This document shows, piece by piece, positions 1 to 8,362 of a stretch of DNA of 64,000 nt; position 1 is the first letter of the stretch, and every line of letters begins with the position of its first letter. Both the position numbers and the translations under genes were made by a program. The notes beneath the pieces were generated by a model, which made no database searches, was not told the DNA's origin, and worked only from the letters and a program-made list of their open reading frames with translations. This stretch comes from Pleomorphomonas sp. (GTDB taxonomy: Bacteria; Pseudomonadota; Alphaproteobacteria; Rhizobiales; Pleomorphomonadaceae), in assembly GCA_029976075.1 (NCBI GenBank), contig JARKNW010000032.1, positions 1 through 64,000 on the forward strand. The letters are read 5' to 3'.

Positions 1-620
1 TGGCGATCTTCATCGACCAGAACGTGCGCGCCGAAAGCCTGTTCCGCACGGTGTTCCTCTATCCCTACGCCATGTCCTTCGTGGTGGCCGGCCTGATCTG
101 GCAATGGATCCTCAACCCGGATCTCGGCATCCAGCACACCATGCGCGGTTTCGGCTTCTCGGGCTTCGTCCTGGACTGGGTGGTCAACTCGAAGATGGTT
201 CTTTACGCCATCATCCTTGCCACGGTCTGGCATGGCTCCGGCCTTGTCATGGCGCTGATCCTCGCCGGGCTGCGCGGTATCGACAGCGAGATCTGGCGGG
301 CAACGCGGATCGACGGCATTCCTGCCTGGCGTGTCTATGTGTCGATCGTTCTGCCGATGCTGAGACCGATGATCATCACGTCCCTGGTGTTGCTGTCGAT
401 CAGTATCGTCAAGATGTACGACGTCGTCGTCGCCATGACCAACGGCGGTCCCGGCACGGCCAGCGAAGTGCCGGCCAAGTTCATCATGGACAACCTGTTC
501 GAGCGCGCCAACATCGGCCTCGCAACGGCAGCGTCGACGGTGATGCTTGTCACCGTTCTGCTGGTCATGGCTCCCGTCATCTACTCGCAGTATTTCCGGA
601 AGAGCGGGAGGGCCTCGTGA
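1..620 (+). CDS. CUT1 sugar ABC transporter permease (MalF-type), 5' truncated
   Basis: Inner-membrane permease of a carbohydrate ABC importer. The reading frame is open from base 3 (AIFIDQNVRAESLF) and the true start lies before the window, so the first transmembrane segments are missing. The visible part has several hydrophobic segments and the cytoplasmic EAA-type loop (WRATRIDGIPAWRVYVSIVL), which docks onto the ATPase. The stop TGA at 618-620 overlaps the ATG of the next permease by one base, so the two are translationally coupled. The partner permease carries a CTGLECTGL-type loop typical of glucose/mannose-class importers, so that substrate class is likely but not proven. Confidence 0.88.
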   Translation, partial: AIFIDQNVRAESLFRTVFLYPYAMSFVVAGLIWQWILNPDLGIQHTMRGFGFSGFVLDWVVNSKMVLYAIILATVWHGSGLVMALILAGLRGIDSEIWRATRIDGIPAWRVYVSIVLPMLRPMIITSLVLLSISIVKMYDVVVAMTNGGPGTASEVPAKFIMDNLFERANIGLATAASTVMLVTVLLVMAPVIYSQYFRKSGRAS

Positions 621-1510
621 TGTTCAAACGGTCAGCCGCCACCAAGCGCCCGCTCACTTACCAGGAAGTCTGGGGGCGCGTCGGCATCTATACCTTCCTC
701 GGCGTGCTGGCGCTGTTCTTCCTGCTGCCGCTCTACGTGATGCTCGTCACGTCGTTCAAGAGCATGGACGAAATCCGCCTGGGTCTGATCTTCTCCCTGC
801 CGCAGCAGTTCAGCATCGACGCCTGGATAAAAGCCTGGACGTCCGCCTGCACTGGCCTCGAATGCACGGGCCTCCGGGTGGGCTTCGGCAACTCAGTGAA
901 GATCCTGCTGCCGAGCGTCGCCTTCTCCATTCTGTTCGGCGCCCTCAATGGCTACGCGCTGTCCTTCTGGAAGGTGAAGGGCGCCAACGTTCTTTTCGCC
1001 TGTCTGCTGCTCGGCTCGTTCGTCCCCTATCAGGTATTCATCTATCCGCTGGTGCGCTTCTACGCCCAGACCGGCATCTATGGCTCGCTTGCCGGCATCG
1101 TGCTCACGCATATTATCTTCGGCATGCCGGTGATGACGCTCCTGTTCCGGAACTATTATTCGGGATTGCCGGTCGAGTTGTTCAAGGCGGCACGCATCGA
1201 TGGCGCCGGCTTCTGGAAGATATTCATCTCGATCATCCTGCCGATGTCAGTGCCAATCGCTATCGTCGCGGTGATCATGCAGGTGACGGCCATCTGGAAC
1301 GACTTCCTGCTCGGCCTCGTCTTCGCAGGACGCGAGAACCTGCCGATGACGGTCCAGCTCAACAACATCGTCAACACCACGACAGGCGAGCGCGCCTACA
1401 ACGTCAACATGGCGGCTACCGTGCTCACGTCGCTGGTTCCACTCGCCGTCTACCTGGTGTCCGGCCGTTGGTTCGTGCGCGGCATCGCCTCCGGTGCCGT
1501 GAAGGGTTAA
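620..1510 (+). CDS. CUT1 sugar ABC transporter permease (MalG-type)
   Basis: Second inner-membrane permease (296 aa) of the same importer. It has six predicted membrane helices, the first at about residues 19-41 (FLGVLALFFLLPLYVMLVTS). The EAA motif lies around KAARIDGAGFWKIFISIILP, and the C-terminus WFVRGIASGAVKG is typical of MalG-like subunits. The insert with TSACTGLECTGL is seen in glucose/mannose-type permeases, so hexose uptake is the favoured guess. The ATG overlaps the preceding stop (TGATG), and the ATPase gene begins 3 bases after its stop, which marks a tight operon. The first gene or genes of the operon, including the binding protein, are outside the window. Confidence 0.9.
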   Translation: MFKRSAATKRPLTYQEVWGRVGIYTFLGVLALFFLLPLYVMLVTSFKSMDEIRLGLIFSLPQQFSIDAWIKAWTSACTGLECTGLRVGFGNSVKILLPSVAFSILFGALNGYALSFWKVKGANVLFACLLLGSFVPYQVFIYPLVRFYAQTGIYGSLAGIVLTHIIFGMPVMTLLFRNYYSGLPVELFKAARIDGAGFWKIFISIILPMSVPIAIVAVIMQVTAIWNDFLLGLVFAGRENLPMTVQLNNIVNTTTGERAYNVNMAATVLTSLVPLAVYLVSGRWFVRGIASGAVKG

Positions 1511-1513
1511 GCC

Positions 1514-2593
1514 ATGAGTTCAGTTTCCCTGCAGAATCTTGAGATCAGCTACGGCAACGTGGCGATCGTCAAGCACCTCGATCTGACGATCCAGGACGGC
1601 GAGTTCCTTGTGCTGCTCGGGCCGTCCGGTTGCGGCAAGTCGACGCTTCTGGGCGCCATTGGTGGCCTTGCGGACGTCAGCGGTGGCCGCATCCTCTTCA
1701 ACGACAAGGACGTCACCTGGACCGACCCCAAGGATCGCGGCATCGGCATGGTGTTCCAGTCCTACGCGCTCTATCCGACCATGAGCGTCGAGCGGAACCT
1801 GTCCTTCGGCCTGCGCATCGCCGGCATCGATCGCGCGGTCATCGAGAAGAAGGTGAAGTGGGCAGCTGAGCTGTTGCAGATCACCCATCTGCTCGATCGC
1901 AAGCCATCGGCCCTCTCCGGCGGTCAGCGTCAACGTGTCGCTATCGGCCGCGCACTGGTGCGCGACGCCGACATCTTCCTGTTCGACGAGCCGCTTTCCA
2001 ACCTCGACGCCAAGCTGAGAGCCGAGCTGCGCCTCGAGATCAAGAAGCTGCACAAGACGCTGAAGTCGACGATGATCTACGTGACCCACGATCAGATCGA
2101 GGCGTTGACGCTCGCCGATCGTATCGCTGTCATGAAGGATGGCATCATCCAGCAACTCGATACGCCGCTCAACGTCTACAACAAGCCGGCCAACGAGTTC
2201 GTCGGCAGCTTCCTGGGCTCGCCGGCCATGAACAAGGTCGAGGGCCAGCTCGTCGCGGAGCGAGATCGCTTGTTCTTCGCGGCCGGCGAGTTCCGGCTGG
2301 ACGTCGCCGATTATCCCTTCGCACAAAAGGTAGAAGGGGGGCGGAAAGTCCTGCTCGGCCTCCGGCCGGAACACATCCTCCCCGCCAAGGGCGACATCCC
2401 GGCAATCCAAGGAAGGGTATCGCTGATCGAGCCGATGGGCAGCAGCATTCTAGCCTGGTCCACGATCAACGGAGTCAGCCTGTCGCATCTCGTTGGTCAG
2501 GACGACGGCTGCGAGGCGGACCGCACCTTCCCGGTGACCATCGACATTCACAAGGCATCATTCTTCGACGTGGACAGCGGTTGGCGGCTTTGA
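1514..2593 (+). CDS. Sugar ABC transporter ATPase (UgpC/MsmX class)
   Basis: ATP-hydrolysing subunit (359 aa) that drives the two upstream permeases. It shows Walker [10 protein letters not shown] near residue 36, signature [14 protein letters not shown], Walker [12 protein letters not shown] and the H-loop THDQIEALTLADR, followed by a C-terminal TOBE-like regulatory region of about 120 residues. ATPases of this class often serve several CUT1 importers. The first operator that could regulate it is off-window. A hairpin, TTGGCGGC (2581-2588) with GCCGCCAA (2601-2608), spans the stop codon and may protect or end the transcript; it lacks a T-tract. Confidence 0.92.
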   Translation: MSSVSLQNLEISYGNVAIVKHLDLTIQDGEFLVLLGPSGCGKSTLLGAIGGLADVSGGRILFNDKDVTWTDPKDRGIGMVFQSYALYPTMSVERNLSFGLRIAGIDRAVIEKKVKWAAELLQITHLLDRKPSALSGGQRQRVAIGRALVRDADIFLFDEPLSNLDAKLRAELRLEIKKLHKTLKSTMIYVTHDQIEALTLADRIAVMKDGIIQQLDTPLNVYNKPANEFVGSFLGSPAMNKVEGQLVAERDRLFFAAGEFRLDVADYPFAQKVEGGRKVLLGLRPEHILPAKGDIPAIQGRVSLIEPMGSSILAWSTINGVSLSHLVGQDDGCEADRTFPVTIDIHKASFFDVDSGWRL

Positions 2594-2784
2594 CAGGGGG
2601 GCCGCCAATCCTCGCGTGACGGGGCAGCGCGGCTGATGTCATTCGGAAGGCGTATGGGCAGCCGCCGAGGTGGGATATGCGGTCAGCCCTCTGATCACAT
2701 GCGCCCCATAATCCGGTAGGGCGACTGAGAACTGATCAACACATCTGGTCACGGAAGGTGCACCCCCGCCTTCCGCTGCTGTGG
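2594..2784. other. Convergent intergenic region with hairpin
   Basis: No gene is visible between the two convergent ATPase genes. A 7-bp stem, CGGAAGG (2752-2758) with CCTTCCG (2769-2775), lies 10 bases beyond the stop of the minus-strand ATPase and may end that transcript, but it has no T-tract. The stem at 2581-2608 plays the same possible role for the plus strand. Confidence 0.4.
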
Positions 2785-3888
2785 CTAGGTGAGATAGTCG
2801 GCTCGCCAGTCCTCCGTGGCTCCAATAGAGCGCCCGTCAGTATCGAAGACGTGCGCGAAGCGAGGATCGACCCCCACTGAGATCGCTCCGCCGACTGCCA
2901 ATCGGCTGATGCCGCGTAGCGAGAGGGTGAAATCCTCCCCGCTCGTTGTCGTTGCGTGGACGATAGTTCCGGCACCCAGCACCTCGGTTGTGTGGATTTT
3001 GACCGAGAAACCGTCCTCGTCCGGTTCCGCGTGCTCAGGGCGGATGCCCAGAGATACTTCGCTGCCGTCGGGCAGCGAGATCTGACGGCCGGGTAGCTGA
3101 ACTGCCGTGCCGTCGGCCAGAGTGACGATTGGTGTTTCTCCGGAACGAAAACGGCCTTTTAGCAAGTTCATCGGTGGGGCCCCGAGGAAGCGGGCCACGA
3201 ACAGGTTGCGAGGACGCGCGTATAGTTCGACGGGCGAGCCAACCTGCTCGATGCGCCCCTCGTTCAAGACGACGATCTGATCAGCCATGGTCATCGCCTC
3301 CACTTGGTCATGGGTAACATACACCATGGTGGACTTTAGGCGCCGATGCAGAGCGATGAGTTCGCCGCGCATCTTGATCCGCAGTTCGGCATCAAGGTTG
3401 GACAGAGGTTCGTCGAACAGGAAAGCCTTGGGGTCTTTGACAATGGCTCGGCCGATGGCAACACGCTGGCTCTGCCCGCCGGACAGCTGGTTTGGTCTGC
3501 GGGAAAGAAGGTGGCCGATCTGCAGGATTTCCGCCGCCTTGGCGACGCGGTTGGCGATCTCTGGCTTGGCCATCCTCTGGTTTTCCAGCCCGAAGCGTAA
3601 GTTTTCCTCAACCGACATGTGCGGATAGAGCGCGTAGGATTGGAACACCATGGCCATGCCGCGCGCTGAGGGCACCAGATGGTCGCAGCGGTCGCCATCG
3701 ATGCGGATCTCGCCGGAGGTAACCTCCTCAAGGCCGGCCATCATTCGGAGCAGCGTCGATTTTCCGCAACCCGACGGTCCGACCAGCACGGTGAACGAGC
3801 CGTCGGGTATGGCCAGATCGATGCCGTGGATCACTTCGAGGGCCTGGAAGGATTTGCGAACGTCCTTGAGCTCGATCGCAGCCATCAT
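2785..3888 (-). CDS. Sugar ABC transporter ATPase (UgpC/MsmX class), GH116 operon
   Basis: ATPase (367 aa) of the importer encoded upstream on the same strand. It has Walker [10 protein letters not shown], signature LSGGQSQRVAIGRAI, Walker [12 protein letters not shown], switch region [13 protein letters not shown] and a TOBE-type C-terminal domain. It is the last gene of the operon SBP, permease, permease, GH116, ATPase. Its ATG overlaps the GH116 stop (ATGATG junction at 3885-3888), so expression is coupled to the glycosidase. The signature has S for R (GGQSQR), a mild variation. The specific sugar is inferred from the GH116 partner, not from this protein. Confidence 0.93.
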   Translation of the reverse strand: MMAAIELKDVRKSFQALEVIHGIDLAIPDGSFTVLVGPSGCGKSTLLRMMAGLEEVTSGEIRIDGDRCDHLVPSARGMAMVFQSYALYPHMSVEENLRFGLENQRMAKPEIANRVAKAAEILQIGHLLSRRPNQLSGGQSQRVAIGRAIVKDPKAFLFDEPLSNLDAELRIKMRGELIALHRRLKSTMVYVTHDQVEAMTMADQIVVLNEGRIEQVGSPVELYARPRNLFVARFLGAPPMNLLKGRFRSGETPIVTLADGTAVQLPGRQISLPDGSEVSLGIRPEHAEPDEDGFSVKIHTTEVLGAGTIVHATTTSGEDFTLSLRGISRLAVGGAISVGVDPRFAHVFDTDGRSIGATEDWRADYLT

Positions 3889-6464
3889 TCTTCTCCGAGC
3901 AACTTGGTATCGCCGGCCGCAAGAGGTTGCAGCACTGAGTATGCATTTCCATCGACGATCACTGTCGGAACCGCGAGGCGGCCGCCATCCACGGTGATCG
4001 AAAGCTGTGTGCCGGTTCGGCGTAGCCTGCCGAAGCCTTCGCCCACCGACCAGAACAACACGAAGTCACCCGAGGCCTTTGGGGTAAAGCGGAGTTCGCC
4101 GGCAACGAGATCTGCGCGCAGTCCAGAAAAGGCATTGACGAGCTGCCAGGCGGACATGGAACGAGCGTAATAGGACCCGCATTCGATGTCGCTCCAGGGA
4201 TTCCGCTCGGCGCCGCTGTGGCGAGCACGGGCGGCCCGGACGATGTCCATGCCTTCGTCGACAAGATCATGCATGATCATGTGCGAGGCGGCCATGTACT
4301 CGATGCCGGTCCACACCTCCTCGGCATAGGGCGCAGCCACCATCGGTTGGCGAATGCCTTTGGGATAGGTGGCAATCAGCAGCCCGCCTTCGTCCTCGAA
4401 GGCATAGTTTCTACAAGGGTTGAAGTGATCGGCCAGGGTCGGCCGGAAGTTGTTGGCATGGATCGCCTTCAGGGCCGTCTGCACGTGGGCGGCATCGAGG
4501 AAGGAGCCTAGGCCGGCCACCTCGGCGTGCCATGCACCGAGAATCTGGTCGGAGATGCAGCCCTCGGCCATCTGGTACTTGATCTCGCCGAACTCTTCGG
4601 ACCAGTACACGTCCATGAAGCGGTCGGCCAGTACGCCGGCATTGCGGCCGACGTCGAAGGGCTCCAGGATCGATTTGTCGCCAAGGTCGATCTTCTGGAT
4701 ATACCAGCGGCCGTTGAACAGCTCCCTGTCCATATAATCGGCACCGGCTTTTCCCATTCTCCGCGTTTCGGCAGCCAGTTCGGTCTCGCCGAGTGCTTCG
4801 GCCATCTCGGAGGCTGCGAACAGGGCGGCGACATACATCGATCCCAGCCAGGAGTTAGGGCCGAACAGTTCCATGTCTAGCGTCTGGTGCTGACGACCGG
4901 AAAGAATGCCAGTCTTGCCGGGGTCCCAGCGATCGGGATTGTCGGCCGACCAGGCATATTCGAGTGCCTTCCTGACCTTGGGCCAGTGGCGGCGGAGCCA
5001 GTCGGTGTCCCCGCTTAGTTTCCAGTCGCGGAAGGTCTTGATGATCGCGCCGAAGTGGCCGTCGGCGCACGGGCCGATGATGTCGAAACCGGACCCGAGC
5101 GGAAGCTTCTGGCGGAAGGTCAGGCCACCAGAAGGCAACATGTTGTAAGTGAACTCTGTCTCCCGCAGCGTGCGCTCTACGGCGGGAAAGAGGTGCGGCA
5201 GTGCCTGTTGATAGTTCCATACGTGGGTACAACTGCCCTCGCAGGAACCGTCGTGAGTATGCTGTCCCTCCCAGCCCCAGAGTTCACCGCCTTCGAGACG
5301 GATCACCGTTGCCGTGCGCAGCAGTGCCAAGGTCGCACTCGCCGCATCCTTGACCTCGGCGGGAAGTGTCGAACCGAACAGGCTGTCGCGGAAGGCGAAG
5401 GTCCGTGCGGCAAGGTCGTCCCAGCGGGACAGTGCGTCCCGCGCGCTCGCCAGCGAGTTCGGCCACAGGGTCGAGTAGTAGTTGGTCCAGCTCGGCGTTG
5501 GCCGGTCGGGAATGGCACCGTCCGGTTTTTCGCGATGGGCCCAGTAGACGTCACCCTTCGGAAAGTTCCAGGATATCACGAAACGGACGCGGCGGCTTTC
5601 GCCGGGCGCCAGCGACAGGCGGGCGCCCAGCGTCGCGTGTTCCGGCTGCGCGTACATGTGGCGGCTGCGCGGCTGCTCGTAACGGCGCGACGGCAGATGA
5701 CCTGGCCGGACGAACTCCTTCCAGTAGACAGCGAGGTCGTCGAACCACTGGCCGCGGAAATGATAGTCGGTGTGCTCGATGAAGGGGGCATCGGTGGCGA
5801 TTGTCAGGTCGCCGCGGGCGGTCTCTGCAAGATTGGGATCGGCCGAGGAAAGATGGATGGCGTGCAGGCCGTTGCTCGATACGAAGCGGTGGTCGCCGCT
5901 GTTTGAACCATAGTTGCCGAGCGTGCCGGCCAGAGTGTAATCGAGCCTGTCCTTGCTGGTGTTGACCAGCTCGAACTCAAGCATGGCCACGGGCATCGAC
6001 GAGTTGCGGTCGTCATGAGGGATGAACGGCGAGAACGCGGTCAGCCGTACGCGGCCAGGAAAGCGCTCGTCGGCGAACACGAGGTCGGCAGTGGGGAAGC
6101 GGCCATAGAAGTCGACCGAACGAAAATGCGGAACGCCGGCCAAGGTCTGGCGATTGGCACCATGTCCGAAACCGTCGAACATCTTGCGCATGCCGGGTGC
6201 GCCGGCCGGATTGAGATCGTAGGGGCCGTTGAGCACGCGGGCGTCGAGGACGGTGCCATCGCGTTCCGCCTTGATGGCGAAATGCGAGTAGCCGTTGTAG
6301 CTCTGCAGTGCCGGCCGGTTGCGGATCGACCAGTCGATCAGACGACCACTGCCGGAGATGGAGAATCCGCCCGTGCCGAGGCCACCTAACGGGAAGGCAA
6401 TATATCTGCTGCGTTCTCCACTATAATGGAAGTGCGGCTCGATGGTCTTAAGATCATCCCACAT
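3885..6464 (-). CDS. GH116 beta-glycosidase (GBA2-like, DUF608 catalytic domain)
   Basis: Cytoplasmic retaining beta-glycosidase (859 aa) of the family that includes human non-lysosomal glucosylceramidase GBA2 and bacterial beta-glucosidases. The N-terminal domain begins with the family hallmark FPLGGLGTGGFSISGSGRL and NRPALQ. The C-terminal (alpha/alpha)6 domain has CEGSCTHVWNYQQALPHLFP at about residues 408-428 and the HQTLDMELFGPNSWLG block near 523-538, whose Asp corresponds to the family's acid/base residue. There is no signal peptide, so it would act on sugars already imported. It sits 21 bases after the second permease and overlaps the ATPase. Family members also include beta-xylosidase and N-acetylglucosaminidase activities, so the exact glycoside is open. 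Confidence 0.9.
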   Translation of the reverse strand: MWDDLKTIEPHFHYSGERSRYIAFPLGGLGTGGFSISGSGRLIDWSIRNRPALQSYNGYSHFAIKAERDGTVLDARVLNGPYDLNPAGAPGMRKMFDGFGHGANRQTLAGVPHFRSVDFYGRFPTADLVFADERFPGRVRLTAFSPFIPHDDRNSSMPVAMLEFELVNTSKDRLDYTLAGTLGNYGSNSGDHRFVSSNGLHAIHLSSADPNLAETARGDLTIATDAPFIEHTDYHFRGQWFDDLAVYWKEFVRPGHLPSRRYEQPRSRHMYAQPEHATLGARLSLAPGESRRVRFVISWNFPKGDVYWAHREKPDGAIPDRPTPSWTNYYSTLWPNSLASARDALSRWDDLAARTFAFRDSLFGSTLPAEVKDAASATLALLRTATVIRLEGGELWGWEGQHTHDGSCEGSCTHVWNYQQALPHLFPAVERTLRETEFTYNMLPSGGLTFRQKLPLGSGFDIIGPCADGHFGAIIKTFRDWKLSGDTDWLRRHWPKVRKALEYAWSADNPDRWDPGKTGILSGRQHQTLDMELFGPNSWLGSMYVAALFAASEMAEALGETELAAETRRMGKAGADYMDRELFNGRWYIQKIDLGDKSILEPFDVGRNAGVLADRFMDVYWSEEFGEIKYQMAEGCISDQILGAWHAEVAGLGSFLDAAHVQTALKAIHANNFRPTLADHFNPCRNYAFEDEGGLLIATYPKGIRQPMVAAPYAEEVWTGIEYMAASHMIMHDLVDEGMDIVRAARARHSGAERNPWSDIECGSYYARSMSAWQLVNAFSGLRADLVAGELRFTPKASGDFVLFWSVGEGFGRLRRTGTQLSITVDGGRLAVPTVIVDGNAYSVLQPLAAGDTKLLGEE

Positions 6465-6485
6465 TATTGGTTTTGTCCTTTGAGA

Positions 6486-7337
6486 TCAGTTCTTGATGCC
6501 GCTCATCGTGATGCCTTCGATCACGAACTTCTGGGCAAACAGAAAGAGGAGAACGACCGGCAGCACCGACATACTCATGGCCGCCATGACGAGGCTCAGG
6601 TTTCCCGAGCCGAGGTAGCCGCGCAGCACATCCATGGCGACGGGCAGCGTCATGGACTCCTCGCGGCCGAGCAGGATGCGAGCCTGGAAATAGTAGTTCC
6701 AGGTCTGGGTGAAGGTGATGATGCCGAGCGCCGACAGGGCGGGCCGCAGTTGCGGCAGCGAGATGCGCCGGAAGATCTTGAAATAGCCGGCCCCGTCCAT
6801 CAGCGCGGCTTCCTCGAGAGCCTTCGGCTGGCTCAGCATGAACTGGCGCATCAGAAACACGCCGAAGCTCGACGTCAGATACATCAGCGCGAGGCCGACC
6901 GGCTGGTTGGTGAGACCCACGCGGGCATAGCCGAGGTAGATCGGCAGGATCGTCACTTGGGCCGGAAACATCAGGCCGACCAGCAGAATGAAGAACAGCA
7001 TGTCGCGCCCGCGAAACCTGAGGCGGGAGAAGGCGAAGGCGGCGAGCGTGCAGGTCACCAGTTGGCCGACGGTGACGAGGCAGGCAATCAGCAGCGAGTT
7101 GGCATAGATGTGCAGGAAGGGAACGCGCGAGGCCAGCACCGCCTTGTAGTTGGCCGGATCGAGGCTGGGCGGCAGGAAACTGGGCGGCAACTGGTAAGCC
7201 TGGGAGACAGGCCGGAACGACATCGAGAACAGCCACAGGAAGGGCAACAGCATGCCGATGGCCAGAATGCCGACGACGAGGATAATGGCCCAGTCAATGC
7301 CGCGCCGTACCGCTTGGGTTTGAAAGGCGCCGCTCAT
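6486..7337 (-). CDS. CUT1 sugar ABC permease (MalG-type), GH116 operon
   Basis: Inner-membrane permease (283 aa). The start ATG at 7337 was chosen because it overlaps the stop of the other permease by 4 bases (7334-7337); the frame stays open much further upstream, but that part reads through the other permease out of frame. It has six hydrophobic segments, an EAA loop EEAALMDGAGYFKIFRRISLP and the C-terminal FVIEGITMSGIKN typical of MalG-like subunits. It works with the 303-aa permease, the Tat-type binding protein and the ATPase of this operon to import what is probably a beta-glycoside or oligosaccharide. Confidence 0.92.
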   Translation of the reverse strand: MSGAFQTQAVRRGIDWAIILVVGILAIGMLLPFLWLFSMSFRPVSQAYQLPPSFLPPSLDPANYKAVLASRVPFLHIYANSLLIACLVTVGQLVTCTLAAFAFSRLRFRGRDMLFFILLVGLMFPAQVTILPIYLGYARVGLTNQPVGLALMYLTSSFGVFLMRQFMLSQPKALEEAALMDGAGYFKIFRRISLPQLRPALSALGIITFTQTWNYYFQARILLGREESMTLPVAMDVLRGYLGSGNLSLVMAAMSMSVLPVVLLFLFAQKFVIEGITMSGIKN

Positions 7338-8245
7338 TGGTGCACCCACTTTCGGGAAAGAATCTGCTGCAGGGCGGTGATCGCCAGGATGATCAGCGTC
7401 ATCACCACCGAGATGGCGGCGGCGTAGCCGATCTGGAAACTGCCGAAGCCCTGCTCGACGATCAGGATCGACAGCGACCGTGTGGCATCGCCCGGCCCGC
7501 CCTGAGTCAGGATGACGATGGACTCGTAGACTTGCAGTGCGCCGATCGAGGCGTAGACGATAGCGAAGAACACCACCGGCGAGATGTAGGGCAGGGTGAT
7601 GCGGAAGAACCGCCGCCAGGCCGGCGTGCCATCCATGGCTGCGGCTTCCATCAGCGACTTCGGCACGCCCTGCAGCGCTGCGATGAAGATGATCATGAAG
7701 AAGCCGGTGTTCTTCCAGACGTCCACGATGATGATTGACGTCATGGCGACAGAGTTGTCCGTGAGCCAAGGCACGCCGGGCAGGCCGAAAAGCCGGAGAT
7801 AGTAGTTCGCAACGCCAAGATCTTTGGCGAGGAAGTAACTCCAGACGATGGCGGCGAAGGCGATGGCGATCATCACCGGCAGAAAGAAGGCCAGCCGGAA
7901 GAAGTAGAGCAGCCAGGCCGGCATCGCCCGGTTGAGCGCCACGGCCAGAAGAAGGCCGACGCTGACGTTGAAAGTCACCGCGAAGAAGGTGAACCGCAAC
8001 GTGTTCCAGAAAATCTGCAGAGAGCGCCGGTCGGAAAAGAACCGGATGTAGTTTTCAAGTCCGACCCAGTGCGACCCGAGCATCGGATCGTAGAAGGAGA
8101 AGCTTAGAATTATCGTCAGCACCACCGGCGTCAGGACAAAGGTGAAGTAGAGGACGGAGGTCGGCAGCACGAACAGATAGCCAGCGCGCGCTTGGGCACG
8201 CTCCAGATCCGACGGGCGTCGTTTTCGAAGGGGGACTGCGGTCAC
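7334..8245 (-). CDS. CUT1 sugar ABC permease (MalF-type), GH116 operon
   Basis: Inner-membrane permease (303 aa). The start codon is GTG at 8245 (VTAVPLRKRRPSDL), with a weak AGAG ribosome site 7 bases upstream. The protein has a basic N-terminus, six predicted helices and an EAA loop MEAAAMDGTPAWRRFFRITLP. It is separated from the binding-protein gene by 117 bases containing a strong hairpin (8323-8353), so it may be made at a lower level than the binding protein. It is coupled to the second permease by a 4-base overlap. Confidence 0.92.
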   Translation of the reverse strand: MTAVPLRKRRPSDLERAQARAGYLFVLPTSVLYFTFVLTPVVLTIILSFSFYDPMLGSHWVGLENYIRFFSDRRSLQIFWNTLRFTFFAVTFNVSVGLLLAVALNRAMPAWLLYFFRLAFFLPVMIAIAFAAIVWSYFLAKDLGVANYYLRLFGLPGVPWLTDNSVAMTSIIIVDVWKNTGFFMIIFIAALQGVPKSLMEAAAMDGTPAWRRFFRITLPYISPVVFFAIVYASIGALQVYESIVILTQGGPGDATRSLSILIVEQGFGSFQIGYAAAISVVMTLIILAITALQQILSRKWVHQ

Positions 8246-8322
8246 GGCAGGTCTCTATGGTCGCCACCCAACCGGGCGCCGTGGCGGCCGGTGAACGGAC
8301 GTTTGGGGAAGAAGGGGGAGAT

Positions 8323-8353
8323 GGGATCGCCAACGCTGGCTCGCGGCGATCCC
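8323..8353 (-). other. Intercistronic hairpin after the binding-protein gene
   Basis: Nine-base perfect stem GGGATCGCC (8323-8331) with GGCGATCCC (8345-8353) and a 13-base loop, 10 bases beyond the SBP stop codon and before the permease genes. In many sugar ABC operons such a structure stabilises the upstream SBP message or partly terminates transcription. That role is inferred here. Confidence 0.6.
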
Positions 8354-8362
8354 GTGCGATGG